From Alphaproteobacteria bacterium (lineage in GTDB: Bacteria > Pseudomonadota > Alphaproteobacteria > JACZXZ01), in contig DASPOR010000006.1 in the NCBI GenBank assembly GCA_035625915.1, forward strand, positions 1 through 51,118: a stretch of 51,118 nucleotides of DNA. The letters run 5' to 3'. The position numbers and the translations under genes were made by a program. Below, piece after piece: positions 26,093-34,247 of the stretch. The notes beneath the pieces were generated by a model. That model ran no database searches. It was not told the DNA's origin and was given only the letters and a program-made list of their open reading frames with translations. Each line of letters begins with the position of its first letter. Position 1 is the stretch's first letter.

Positions 26093-26641
26093 ATGAGCGA
26101 AACGCGACACGGGATCAAGATCAACCGCGCACCGGTGCTCACCCTTTGGGCGGCTGTCGTCGCCGAGCGTCTCGGCTTCGATTGGGACGAGGCCCTTACC
26201 CTCGGACGGGCCGTGGCCGGCCTCAACGCACATTCCAAGGGCGTGCGGTTGGGGCTTTTCACGCCGACGCCGAAGGACGTCAAGGAGGCGAAGCGCAAGG
26301 CGGCCCCCGGCAAGGAGCTGCACATCGATCTCCTCGGGCGTGCGGTGCCTGCCGCACACACGCCCGACGGAATTCGCGCGCTAAGCAAGGACCGGCCGAC
26401 TTCGCCGGCAAGCGTGGAACGCTATCTCGAGAGCAAGTTCGGCGAAGCCTACGCCGAGGCCCGCGATGCCATGCGGAAACTCGCGAAATCCATACCGCCC
26501 GGCCGCCTCGCCACGGACGCCTTCCGCCTTTATGAAAAATTCAGGCCGAGCGTTCCGGCCGGCGTAACCGGTTGGGGTGCCGCCGGCCACCTCGATCTCG
26601 ACGCGATCAGGCGATTGGCCGAGCGTAACAAGGACGACTGA
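26093..26641 (+). CDS. Conserved hypothetical protein
   Basis: The 182-residue protein begins MSETRHGIKINRAPVLTLWA, then AVVAERLGFDWDEALTLGRA, and ends WGAAGHLDLDAIRRLAERNK. I recall similar proteins in actino- and proteobacteria, all uncharacterised. The first part is helical and could be a helix-turn-helix-like or ligand-binding bundle, but I cannot assign it. It is cytosolic. ATG 26093 is preferred because homology-like sequence starts there; an ATG seven codons upstream is in frame. It precedes the GFA-family gene on the same strand by 124 bp. Confidence 0.72.
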   Translation: MSETRHGIKINRAPVLTLWAAVVAERLGFDWDEALTLGRAVAGLNAHSKGVRLGLFTPTPKDVKEAKRKAAPGKELHIDLLGRAVPAAHTPDGIRALSKDRPTSPASVERYLESKFGEAYAEARDAMRKLAKSIPPGRLATDAFRLYEKFRPSVPAGVTGWGAAGHLDLDAIRRLAERNKDD

Positions 26642-26765
26642 CCGTAGGGCGCGCCGGCCGCACGGTCATCCACCTTCGCTCGACACGCTCCCCATCGGGT
26701 TGCCTATCGCGTCGATAGGGGGCAGCATGAGCGGGCCAATGGATTTTCGACGGAGGGGGATGGTC

Positions 26766-27200
26766 ATGACCGACATTCGTCGCGGCAGGTGCCTCTGCGG
26801 CGCGGTTCGCTTCGGCGCGCAAGGCAAGCCGGATTGGGTCGCGATCTGTCATTGCGAGAGTTGCCGCCGCGCCACGGGGGGATTCGTGGCCGCGGTCGCG
26901 GGTTACCCGCGCGAGCGCGTGCAATTCGAAGGCGAGCCGCGTCAGATCTACCAATCCTCGCCCGGCGTGCATCGCGGATTCTGCGCAAAATGCGGGAGCA
27001 GCCTGAGCTACGAAGGCGAGCGCTGGCCCGGCGATGTTCATCTTCACGTCGCCGCGTTCGAAAGCCCCGAGGATTTCCAGCCCCAGGTCCACGTGTTCGC
27101 GACCGAGTGCGTGAACTGGCTCAAGATCCGCGACGGTCTTCCCCGCTTCCGTACCTTCCCAAGCGAAGGAACGTTGCTGCCCCCAACTTCCGAGACTTAG
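26766..27200 (+). CDS. GFA family (CENP-V/GFA zinc-binding domain) protein
   Basis: The 144-residue protein has the GFA cysteine pattern: GRCLCGAVRF, then CHCESCRRATGG, then GFCAKCGSSLSYEG, giving two zinc sites. The founding member (Gfa) speeds glutathione-formaldehyde adduct formation, but most members have no known activity. ATG 26766 has GGAGG about eight bases upstream. Its TAG stop at 27198-27200 is inside the TTAG that marks the edge of a mini-element, beyond which the thioredoxin-like gene converges. Confidence 0.87.
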   Translation: MTDIRRGRCLCGAVRFGAQGKPDWVAICHCESCRRATGGFVAAVAGYPRERVQFEGEPRQIYQSSPGVHRGFCAKCGSSLSYEGERWPGDVHLHVAAFESPEDFQPQVHVFATECVNWLKIRDGLPRFRTFPSEGTLLPPTSET

Positions 27201-27256
27201 CGTGGTGGATTTGAAGTTCCTGTAATTTTGGTTGCCCGCCATCTGGGCCGGCCCTA
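27197..27256. mobile_element. Partial mini-element related to unit D
   Basis: From TTAG at 27197 the sequence TAGCGTGGTGGATTTGAAGT, then TCCTGTAATTTTGGTTG, matches the reverse complement of the right half of 22331-22408. The other half is lost or diverged. The stretch ends in CTAA at 27254-27257. It occupies the whole gap between two convergent genes, and both stop codons lie in its end tetranucleotides. Confidence 0.65.
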
Positions 27257-27808
27257 ATCGGTCTTCCACTTGATGGAGCAACCGGTCGACGGAATTTGCA
27301 GAGCGGGTGCGGCACCGTTCCCGGCGATCGCCCGCATCGCCTCGACCAGCTCCCGGCGCGCGCCCGCCGGCGGTGGATCGATGCGGCCCTCATCCAAGCG
27401 TCCGCGGTATTTGAGCTTGCGCCCGGCGTCGTACCCGAAGAAATCGGGCGTGCACACGGCGCCATAAGCCCGCGCCGCCGATTGGTCCTCATCGTGAAGG
27501 TATGGAAATGTGAAGCGGTGGGCCCGCGCGAAGCGCTTCATATTGTCGAAGGAATCGTCGGGGTAGGCGGCCGCATCGTTCGAGCAGATTGCGGCAAAGC
27601 CGATGCCCTCCGCCATGAGAACGCTTGCATCCGCGACCAAGCGGTCGATCACCGCCTTCACATAGGGGCAGTGATTGCAAATGAAGACGATCACCGTACC
27701 TTTTTCGCCCGCGACATCGCTCAGCGCATAGGTTCTGCCGTCCGTGGCGGGAAGGCGAAACGCGGCAGCGGGCGAGCCAAGTTCGACGCTTGCGGATGAT
27801 GCGGCCAT
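27254..27808 (-). CDS. Thioredoxin-like (peroxiredoxin/TlpA-type) protein
   Basis: The 184-residue protein has a thioredoxin fold typical of the AhpC/TSA-redoxin group: LGSPAAAFRLPATDGRTYAL, then VIVFICNHCPYVKAVIDRL with the CxxC pair CNHC, ICSNDAAAYPDDSFDNMK, and GAVCTPDFFGYD. Similar stand-alone proteins are common and uncharacterised; a thiol reductase or peroxidase role is likely. There is no signal peptide. It lies 53 bp after the SMP-30 gene and may be the last gene of the sugar operon transcript. Confidence 0.83.
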   Translation of the reverse strand: MAASSASVELGSPAAAFRLPATDGRTYALSDVAGEKGTVIVFICNHCPYVKAVIDRLVADASVLMAEGIGFAAICSNDAAAYPDDSFDNMKRFARAHRFTFPYLHDEDQSAARAYGAVCTPDFFGYDAGRKLKYRGRLDEGRIDPPPAGARRELVEAMRAIAGNGAAPALQIPSTGCSIKWKTD

Positions 27809-27861
27809 GGCGGCTCCCTCCTATGATATCCAGCCACGCCCGAGCCTGGCCGGCGGCGATT

Positions 27862-28746
27862 TCAACCGCGATAGCGCGGCTCGGGTATTCCCTTGACCCC
27901 CGGCCTTACGGCGAAGAGGCTGCCGGCGAGGGGCTGGTCCGTAAGATCGGCCGCCGGCGGCCGGATCGAAGTGACGTAGATCGTGTCCAGCTCCCGCCCT
28001 CCGAAGGCCGGCATGCTCGGCTTCGCGATCGGCAGCGGGATACGAAGATCGATCTTGCCCGCCGGCGTGAATCGCACAAGCTCCCATCCGTCGTTACCGG
28101 CCATCCAGTAGCAGCCATCGGCGTCGCAGCACCCCCCGTCCGGCCGTCCGGGCATTCCGCGTGTGTCGACGAACACCCGGCGGTTGGCAATTCTGCCCTC
28201 GGCAACGTCGAAATCCCAGGCCCAGATCGTTCGCACCGAAACATGGGAGTCGGAGTGGTAGAGGGTGCGGCCGTCGGGGCTGAATGCGAGGCCGTTCGAC
28301 ACCACCAAGCCGTCCACGACAGCCTCGCAGCGCCCATCCGGATCGAGGCGATAGAGTGCGCCCTCCTTGCGCCGGGGGTCGGACGGATCGCGCATCGTGC
28401 CGACCCAAAATCGGCCCGCGGGATCGCAGCGCCCGTCGTTCATACGGTTGTCCGGCTTATCCCGCTCGGGGCTGGCGACGGGCCGCATGCCGCTGCTCGA
28501 CGGGTCGAAGCGATAGATTCCCGACTTCAACGCGACCAGGATCCCGTCGTCTTCGCAGAGGGCGAAGGAGCCAATGGGCTCGCCAAGCTGCCACGCACGA
28601 TTTTCCCCGCTCGCCGGATCGAAGCGATTGAGCTTGCCCTCATAGATGTCGACCCAATAGAGCGTTTGACTGCGCCCGCACCAAACCGGGCACTCGCCGA
28701 GTGCCGCCCTGATATCGAGCACGCACTCGACCGGATATTGCGCCAT
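27862..28746 (-). CDS. SMP-30/gluconolactonase/LRE family protein
   Basis: The 294-residue protein is a six-bladed beta-propeller lactonase of the SMP-30 type. Metal-site features are Glu18 in LGECPVW, the Asn in RMNDGRCDPAGRFW, the SNGLAFSPDG segment, and RPDGGCCDADGCYW. These enzymes hydrolyse sugar-acid lactones. It follows the ABC ATPase gene by 51 bp, so it probably opens the lactone made after oxidation of the imported sugar. The N-terminus lacks a signal peptide, so it acts in the cytosol. Confidence 0.92.
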   Translation of the reverse strand: MAQYPVECVLDIRAALGECPVWCGRSQTLYWVDIYEGKLNRFDPASGENRAWQLGEPIGSFALCEDDGILVALKSGIYRFDPSSSGMRPVASPERDKPDNRMNDGRCDPAGRFWVGTMRDPSDPRRKEGALYRLDPDGRCEAVVDGLVVSNGLAFSPDGRTLYHSDSHVSVRTIWAWDFDVAEGRIANRRVFVDTRGMPGRPDGGCCDADGCYWMAGNDGWELVRFTPAGKIDLRIPLPIAKPSMPAFGGRELDTIYVTSIRPPAADLTDQPLAGSLFAVRPGVKGIPEPRYRG

Positions 28747-28797
28747 CGAATCCCCTGCTGTGCTTTCGAGCCTTGCGGTTGAGCCGGACTCCCGTCG

Positions 28798-29871
28798 TCA
28801 GTTGAGAAGTTTCCCGCTACCGGAGTCGAACAAATTGGCCTTTGCGACCTTCGGCCGAAGATGAATGATCTCGCCCGGCTTGAAGTCGTAGCGCTCCGCG
28901 AACACGGCGCAGACTTGGACGCCCGCGAGCTTGCCGTATATGTACGTCTCGGCACCCGTTGGCTCGACGACGGCCACCTCGGCCGGAATGCCCTCCCCTT
29001 CGGCGACCACGTCGAGATGTTCGGGTCGCGCGCCATAGACGACCTCTTCGCCGTTGCGGGCCGCGACATCGGCGCTGGCGGGAACGCGCACGCCATCCGC
29101 TGCCTCGACCCAGGCCTGCCCGCCCTCGCGACGAAACGTCCCCTTGATGAAGTTCATCGCCGGCGATCCTATGAACCCCGCGACAAAGAGATTGGCGGGC
29201 TTGTCGTAAAGCTCGAGCGGGGTTCCGATTTGCTCGACGCGACCGTCATGCATCACGACGATCCGGTCGGCCATGGTCATGGCCTCGACCTGATCGTGGG
29301 TGACGTAGATCGACGTGGTCCGAAGCCGCTGATGGAGTGCTTTGACCTCGACGCGCATTTGGACGCGGAGTTTTGCATCGAGATTCGAGAGCGGTTCGTC
29401 GAACAGAAAGGCCTGTGGATCGCGCACGATGGCCCGCCCCATGGCGACGCGCTGGCGCTGGCCGCCTGAAAGTTGGCGCGGAAAGCGATCGAGATAACCC
29501 ATCAGCTCGAGAATGCCCGTCGCCTGATTGACCCGGCTCGTGATCGTTCCCGGATTGGCGCGGCGCATTTTCAAGCTGAAGGCCATGTTTTCCCACACCG
29601 TCATGTGGGGATAGAGCGCGTAATTCTGGAACACCATGGCGATATCGCGATCCTTGGGCGGCAGGTCGTTCACGACCTTGTCGCCGATCGCGATCTCGCC
29701 GTCGGTGATCTGCTCCAGACCCGCGATCATGCGGAGGAGGGTCGTCTTTCCGCAACCCGACGGGCCGACGAGCACCACGAATTCCTCGTTCGCGATGGAA
29801 ATGTCGACGCCATGAATGACTTCGACATTGCCGAAGGTTTTCGTCACACCATTGATCTCGACCGATGCCAT
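28798..29871 (-). CDS. Carbohydrate ABC transporter ATPase (UgpC/MalK type)
   Basis: The 357-residue protein has all ATPase motifs: Walker [11 protein letters not shown]-loop [10 protein letters not shown], signature LSGGQRQR, Walker [13 protein letters not shown], and the switch His in YVTHDQ. The C-terminal TOBE-like domain ([15 protein letters not shown], then [11 protein letters not shown]) marks the MalK/UgpC subfamily of sugar importers. It energises the two permeases encoded just upstream. ATG 29871 begins [14 protein letters not shown]. Confidence 0.95.
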   Translation of the reverse strand: MASVEINGVTKTFGNVEVIHGVDISIANEEFVVLVGPSGCGKTTLLRMIAGLEQITDGEIAIGDKVVNDLPPKDRDIAMVFQNYALYPHMTVWENMAFSLKMRRANPGTITSRVNQATGILELMGYLDRFPRQLSGGQRQRVAMGRAIVRDPQAFLFDEPLSNLDAKLRVQMRVEVKALHQRLRTTSIYVTHDQVEAMTMADRIVVMHDGRVEQIGTPLELYDKPANLFVAGFIGSPAMNFIKGTFRREGGQAWVEAADGVRVPASADVAARNGEEVVYGARPEHLDVVAEGEGIPAEVAVVEPTGAETYIYGKLAGVQVCAVFAERYDFKPGEIIHLRPKVAKANLFDSGSGKLLN

Positions 29872-29964
29872 ATCGCTTTCTCCGAAATACCCCCAAACTT
29901 CCCGGGGCCACGACGGGGGCCGGTCCGCATTCCGACCCTTGGACCCAATCCATTTCTATCGCTC

Positions 29965-30801
29965 TCAGCCCTTTAACCCAGTCAATGCCATGCTATCGAC
30001 AATGCGCCGGCGCAGAAGGAGAAAGACGACCAGCATGGGCAGGACGCTGATCACCGATCCCGCCATGAGCTTGCCGTAGTCGGCGCTGAATTTGAACTGG
30101 AACGCGGTCAAGCCCACTTCCATGTTGAAATAGAGCTGGTTGTTCACGACGAGGAGGGGCCAGATGAACGCACCCCAAGCCTGGATGAACGCGAATATCC
30201 CGATGGCACTCAACGCCGGTCCCGAGAGCGGGGTAATCACGCGACCGAGAATCCACCATTCCGACGCACCGTCGACGCGCGCCGCCTCGAGCAGCTCGGT
30301 CGGTACCGCCGATGATACGTGCTGGCGGAGCAGGAAGATGCCGAAGCTCATGATCAGGTAGGGCAGGATGAAGCCCTGATAGGTATTTATCCAGCCGATC
30401 GGGATGAGCTGGATATAAAGCGGCACCATGTAGCTCTCGGACGGCACGATCGCCGTTGCAATGATGAGCATGAAGAGGAACGTTCGACCCGGGAAACGGT
30501 ACTTGGCGAAGACGGCCCCCGCCAGCACGGAGGTCACGGCCACGCTTAACGTGGCGACGGAGGAAACGCCCAAGCTGTTCAGGAAGAACCGCCCGAAGGG
30601 GGCCACGACGAACATGCCGGTATAATTGTCGAGCGTGGGCGCTTGCGGCAAAAGCTGCGGCGGCCAGACCGCAATCTCCGTCGGCGGCTTGAACGAAGTC
30701 GCCAGCATCCACAGCATCGGCAGCACCATGAAGAGGGCGCCGACGAGCAGCACGGCGTGCACGCACAGGACGAGTATCCGCATGCCGAGCGACGTTCGCA
30801 T
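29965..30801 (-). CDS. Carbohydrate ABC transporter permease (UgpE/MalG type)
   Basis: The 278-residue membrane protein has about six helices and the permease EAA loop EAARVDGASEWWILGRVITP, which contacts the ATPase. The N-terminal helix VLCVHAVLLVGALFMVLPML is followed by the PPTEIAVWPPQLLP periplasmic segment typical of the second permease of CUT1 importers. It lies 25 bp after the other permease and about 93 bp before the ATPase gene, clearly one operon. Confidence 0.94.
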   Translation of the reverse strand: MRTSLGMRILVLCVHAVLLVGALFMVLPMLWMLATSFKPPTEIAVWPPQLLPQAPTLDNYTGMFVVAPFGRFFLNSLGVSSVATLSVAVTSVLAGAVFAKYRFPGRTFLFMLIIATAIVPSESYMVPLYIQLIPIGWINTYQGFILPYLIMSFGIFLLRQHVSSAVPTELLEAARVDGASEWWILGRVITPLSGPALSAIGIFAFIQAWGAFIWPLLVVNNQLYFNMEVGLTAFQFKFSADYGKLMAGSVISVLPMLVVFLLLRRRIVDSMALTGLKG

Positions 30802-30826
30802 TGGCCGTTCCGATGAGCGTCTCGTC

Positions 30827-31759
30827 TTACACCTCCTGCGAACGGGCGAAGCGGAACTGGATCAACGTGAAGCCGAGCACGATGAGCGTCAGCGTCACGG
30901 CCTCGGCGGAGGCATAGCCCATTTTGAAATACTGAAAGGCGTTCTGATAGATATCGAAGACGAGAACCCTCACCGCGTGGCCGGGTGCGGCCTGCGAGCC
31001 GAGCGTCATCACATAGACTTGCGTGAACACGTTGAAGGCGTTGATCGTAGCGGTCACGAGAACGTAAAGCAGGATCGGCTTGAGCAGCGGAAAGGTCACG
31101 AAACGGAATCGTTGCCAGGCGGAAGCACCATCGAGATTGGCCGCTTCCATGTAAACCGCCGGAATATTGCGGATCCCGACCATGAACAGCACGAGGTTGT
31201 AGCCGAGCACCTTCCACACGCTCATGATGATGAGCGCCCAAAGGGCGATGTTCGGATCGGTGAGCCAGGCGATGGGGCTGATCCCGAAGAGCGAGAGCGC
31301 ATAGTTCAGGATGCCGTAGTTGTAATCGTAGATCCATTTCCAGGCGATAGCCATCGGAACCAGCGGCGTGATCACCGGCAGGAAATAGACCGTCTGGTAA
31401 AACACGGACAAGCGGCTCTTGCGTGCGAGGAACACGGCGAGCGGCAGCGCCAGCAGCGTGCTGAGGACGACCGTCGAGATCGAATAGATGGCCGTATTCT
31501 TGAGCGCCACCAGAAAGTTCGGGTCTTCGAAGAGACGATAATAATTGGCAAGGCCGATGAAGGGCTTGCGCGCTCGAATGAGGTTCCAGTCGTAGAAGCT
31601 GAGGACGACGCTCCACACGATCGGATAGACCCGGGCGTAGGCGAATATGGCGAGAACCGGCGCCAAGGCGACATAGCAAAAGAGGATGGTGCGCCAGTTA
31701 CCGCCGCGCGACAGGCGCCACACCCTCCTTCGCTTACCCTCGATGGCGTAGGCGGTCAT
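30827..31759 (-). CDS. Carbohydrate ABC transporter permease (UgpA/MalF type)
   Basis: The 310-residue protein has about six membrane helices, starting with ILFCYVALAPVLAIFAYARV, and the EAA loop EAANLDGASAWQRFRFVTFP. The FYDWNLIRARKPFIGLANY segment between the first two helices is typical of the UgpA-like first permease. It pairs with the permease at 29965-30801. It starts 59 bp after the binding-protein gene. Confidence 0.94.
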   Translation of the reverse strand: MTAYAIEGKRRRVWRLSRGGNWRTILFCYVALAPVLAIFAYARVYPIVWSVVLSFYDWNLIRARKPFIGLANYYRLFEDPNFLVALKNTAIYSISTVVLSTLLALPLAVFLARKSRLSVFYQTVYFLPVITPLVPMAIAWKWIYDYNYGILNYALSLFGISPIAWLTDPNIALWALIIMSVWKVLGYNLVLFMVGIRNIPAVYMEAANLDGASAWQRFRFVTFPLLKPILLYVLVTATINAFNVFTQVYVMTLGSQAAPGHAVRVLVFDIYQNAFQYFKMGYASAEAVTLTLIVLGFTLIQFRFARSQEV

Positions 31760-31818
31760 GTTCGGACTCTCGGCCGACCCCTCTCGACCTGACTTATGTC
31801 AGGTTCCGGCGAGCGCGC

Positions 31819-33171
31819 TTACGTCGTTCCGTAGAGGTTGGCGTCCTTCAGAAGGTTGTCTGCCTCGACCGCCATCTCGTGGATCGTATCCGCGACCTTG
31901 GTCGGATTGCCGTTCAGGCTTGGATCGACGTAAGCCTTGACGAGCCGGTCCGCCATCTTGGTCTGAATCTCGTCCCACGGGCCGAGGATGGGTTCCACGT
32001 AATAATCCATGTCCTTGGGCGGCGAGACGAAAACGCCGAACTGCGGGACCTTGTCGAGGAGCGGCTTCCAGTCGACATCCTGCCGTTCGGAAACCCACCC
32101 CGTCATCGTGGTCAGGCGCAGTGAATTCTCTTGATTGGTCACATATTGGACGAACTCCCACGCCGCGTCCTTGTTGTTGCTCTTGCCGTTGACATAGATC
32201 GGCCAGGGCTGGAGCAACATCCGGTTCGGGCTCGAGGAGGTCCATTTCGGAATCGGCGCCGTAGCGTAATCGAGCGACGGATTCTTCTGCTGCACCTCGC
32301 CGATCACCCATGCTTCCCGGAACAGCATGGCGGTGGCGCCGGAGGCGAAGGCGTCCGCATCGTGCTGTACCTTCGGGTCGTCGATCTTATATTTTTGCAC
32401 CGCATCGACGTAGAACTGGAGGGCACCACGGCCCTTGTCGTTATCGAAATTGTTGTGGTACTTGCCGCTCGCGGTTCTCTCGACGACGGACCCGCCGGCC
32501 CCTTCCAGCATATAGCGGAATTTCTCGGTGACGCCGCTGCCTTGGCCCGAGAGGCGCAGGCTGATGCCGCTGCGGGTCATTTTGCCCGAGGAATCCGTCT
32601 TGACGAGCTTTTGCGCCGCGGCGACGAGTTCCTCGAAGGTCGCCGGCGGATTGGCGATGCCGGCGTCCTTGAACATCGCCTTGTTGTAGAACATCGACGC
32701 CTTGCTGCCTTCCCAGATCGGCAGACCGTATGTCTTGCCGTTCACGGTGCAGAACTCGACCACGAACTTGTTCCACGCCCCGCTCTTGAGATACTTGTCG
32801 ATGGCGGGCGGATTCGGTTCGATCAGGTTATTGTCGATGAAATTGTAGCTGATGTTGGTGCCGATATCGAAGATGTCGGGACCGGTACCGGTCGGCACGG
32901 AGGCCGATAATTTCTGCTCCGTTTCGCGCAGCGACGTTGTGAAAAACGTGAATTTGACGTTGGGATGCGTTTTGGCATAGTCCGCGGCGACCGCCTGGTA
33001 GAATGGCTGCACCTCCGGAAACCCGGTCCAAATGTCGAGCGTGACATCCGACGCGGCCTTAGCCCTACGTCCGTAACCGAGACCCCCGACGCCGACCAAT
33101 CCCGCACTCGCGGCCATCTTGAGAACGGTGCGACGATTAAGCTTTTGACTGCTGGACTTTCCGATACCCAT
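31819..33171 (-). CDS. Extracellular carbohydrate-binding protein (ABC, Tat-exported)
   Basis: The 450-residue precursor has a twin-arginine-like signal, NRRTVLKMAASAGLVGVGGL, and then a family 1 solute-binding protein: VTLDIWTGFPEVQPFYQAVA, KLSASVPTGTGPDIFDIG, and AWEFVQYVTNQENSL. It would deliver a sugar or sugar derivative to the permeases. ATG 33171 is chosen because GAGGACGAGG lies just before it. As the first gene of the minus-strand operon it is probably the most strongly expressed. No regulator gene is next to it; the 269-bp upstream gap shows nothing definite. Confidence 0.93.
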   Translation of the reverse strand: MGIGKSSSQKLNRRTVLKMAASAGLVGVGGLGYGRRAKAASDVTLDIWTGFPEVQPFYQAVAADYAKTHPNVKFTFFTTSLRETEQKLSASVPTGTGPDIFDIGTNISYNFIDNNLIEPNPPAIDKYLKSGAWNKFVVEFCTVNGKTYGLPIWEGSKASMFYNKAMFKDAGIANPPATFEELVAAAQKLVKTDSSGKMTRSGISLRLSGQGSGVTEKFRYMLEGAGGSVVERTASGKYHNNFDNDKGRGALQFYVDAVQKYKIDDPKVQHDADAFASGATAMLFREAWVIGEVQQKNPSLDYATAPIPKWTSSSPNRMLLQPWPIYVNGKSNNKDAAWEFVQYVTNQENSLRLTTMTGWVSERQDVDWKPLLDKVPQFGVFVSPPKDMDYYVEPILGPWDEIQTKMADRLVKAYVDPSLNGNPTKVADTIHEMAVEADNLLKDANLYGTT

Positions 33172-33440
33172 AGCCTCGTCCTCCCCGATTGAATGTGTGT
33201 TCTTGGATCGGTACCTCGTCACCTCGCCGGCTCCGCGAAGCGCCCCCGCGGCGGTTCTCCTTCCCTGCCACGTGAAAGTGGCCGCGCCGTTTACATTCGA
33301 CTAATTTCCCGACGAGCCGCTTTGACCGCCCGGCGCCTCGACCGCATATTCAGTGCCTTCGGAACGGCGAATATCATCGGGCTTGCCATTCGGTATGTCA
33401 ATCGACCCCCCGACCGACAGGCAGGCGAATTGCGCCCGAC

Positions 33441-34211
33441 TTACGTTCCGACGATCAAGCCGCCATCCACGTAGATGGTGTGACCATTGATGTAGGACGC
33501 GGCGGCCGATGCAAGAAACACGGCGACGCCGCCGATCTCCTCGACCCGGCCCCAGCGCCCCAAGGGTGTGCGTTGCTTGACGAAAGCGTTGAAGGACTCA
33601 TTCTCGAGAAGTGCCGTATTCATCTCGGTTGCGAAAAAGCCGGGGGCAATGGCATTGCAGGTAATGCCCTTGGGGCCCAGCTCGGCGGCAAGCGCCTTCG
33701 TGAGGGCAACCAGCCCGCCCTTGGAAGCGGCATAAGCTGAGATGGTGGGCCGTGCGATCGCCGGCCCGGCGACCGATGCGGTCAGGATGATGCGCCCGCT
33801 GCCGCGCTCCACCATCGACCGTGCCGCCTCACGCGCGAGCACGAAGCACGCCGTCAGGTTGGTGTCGATGATGCGGCGCCAATCCTCGGTTTCGAATTCC
33901 AAGAGCGGTCGCCGGTGCTGAATACCGGCATTGCCGACAAGGACATCGAGCCGGCCGTGGCGGGCGACGATATCGCCGATGGCCTTGGTCGCTGCCTTCT
34001 CGTCGGTAACGTCGAAGCACGCCGTATCGACCTCGTGCCCGGCCTGCCTCAGATCGGTCGCCACCTTGGCGAGATTTTCCGGTGTGCGCCCATTCACGAT
34101 GACATGGCCACCGGCACGCGCCATCGCCGCCACCATGGCCTTGCCGAGGCCGCGTGTCCCGCCCGTCACGAGAATAACCTTTTCGCGGAGAGAGAAATTA
34201 TCGTCATGCAT
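33441..34211 (-). CDS. SDR family sugar (acid) dehydrogenase
   Basis: The 256-residue classical SDR has TGGTRGLG at residues 16-23, NAG at 94-96, and the triad Ser146, Tyr160, Lys164 (YAASKGG), with the ending YINGHTIYVDGG. It resembles gluconate 5-dehydrogenase and similar sugar-acid enzymes. The N-terminal FSLREKVILVTGG is typical of that group. It follows the aldolase gene by 36 bp and precedes the sugar transport operon on the same strand, so it probably oxidises or reduces the transported compound or its breakdown product. Confidence 0.87.
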   Translation of the reverse strand: MHDDNFSLREKVILVTGGTRGLGKAMVAAMARAGGHVIVNGRTPENLAKVATDLRQAGHEVDTACFDVTDEKAATKAIGDIVARHGRLDVLVGNAGIQHRRPLLEFETEDWRRIIDTNLTACFVLAREAARSMVERGSGRIILTASVAGPAIARPTISAYAASKGGLVALTKALAAELGPKGITCNAIAPGFFATEMNTALLENESFNAFVKQRTPLGRWGRVEEIGGVAVFLASAAASYINGHTIYVDGGLIVGT

Positions 34212-34247
34212 AGCGCACCTCGGCTCGTTTCAAAATCGGACCGCGTG

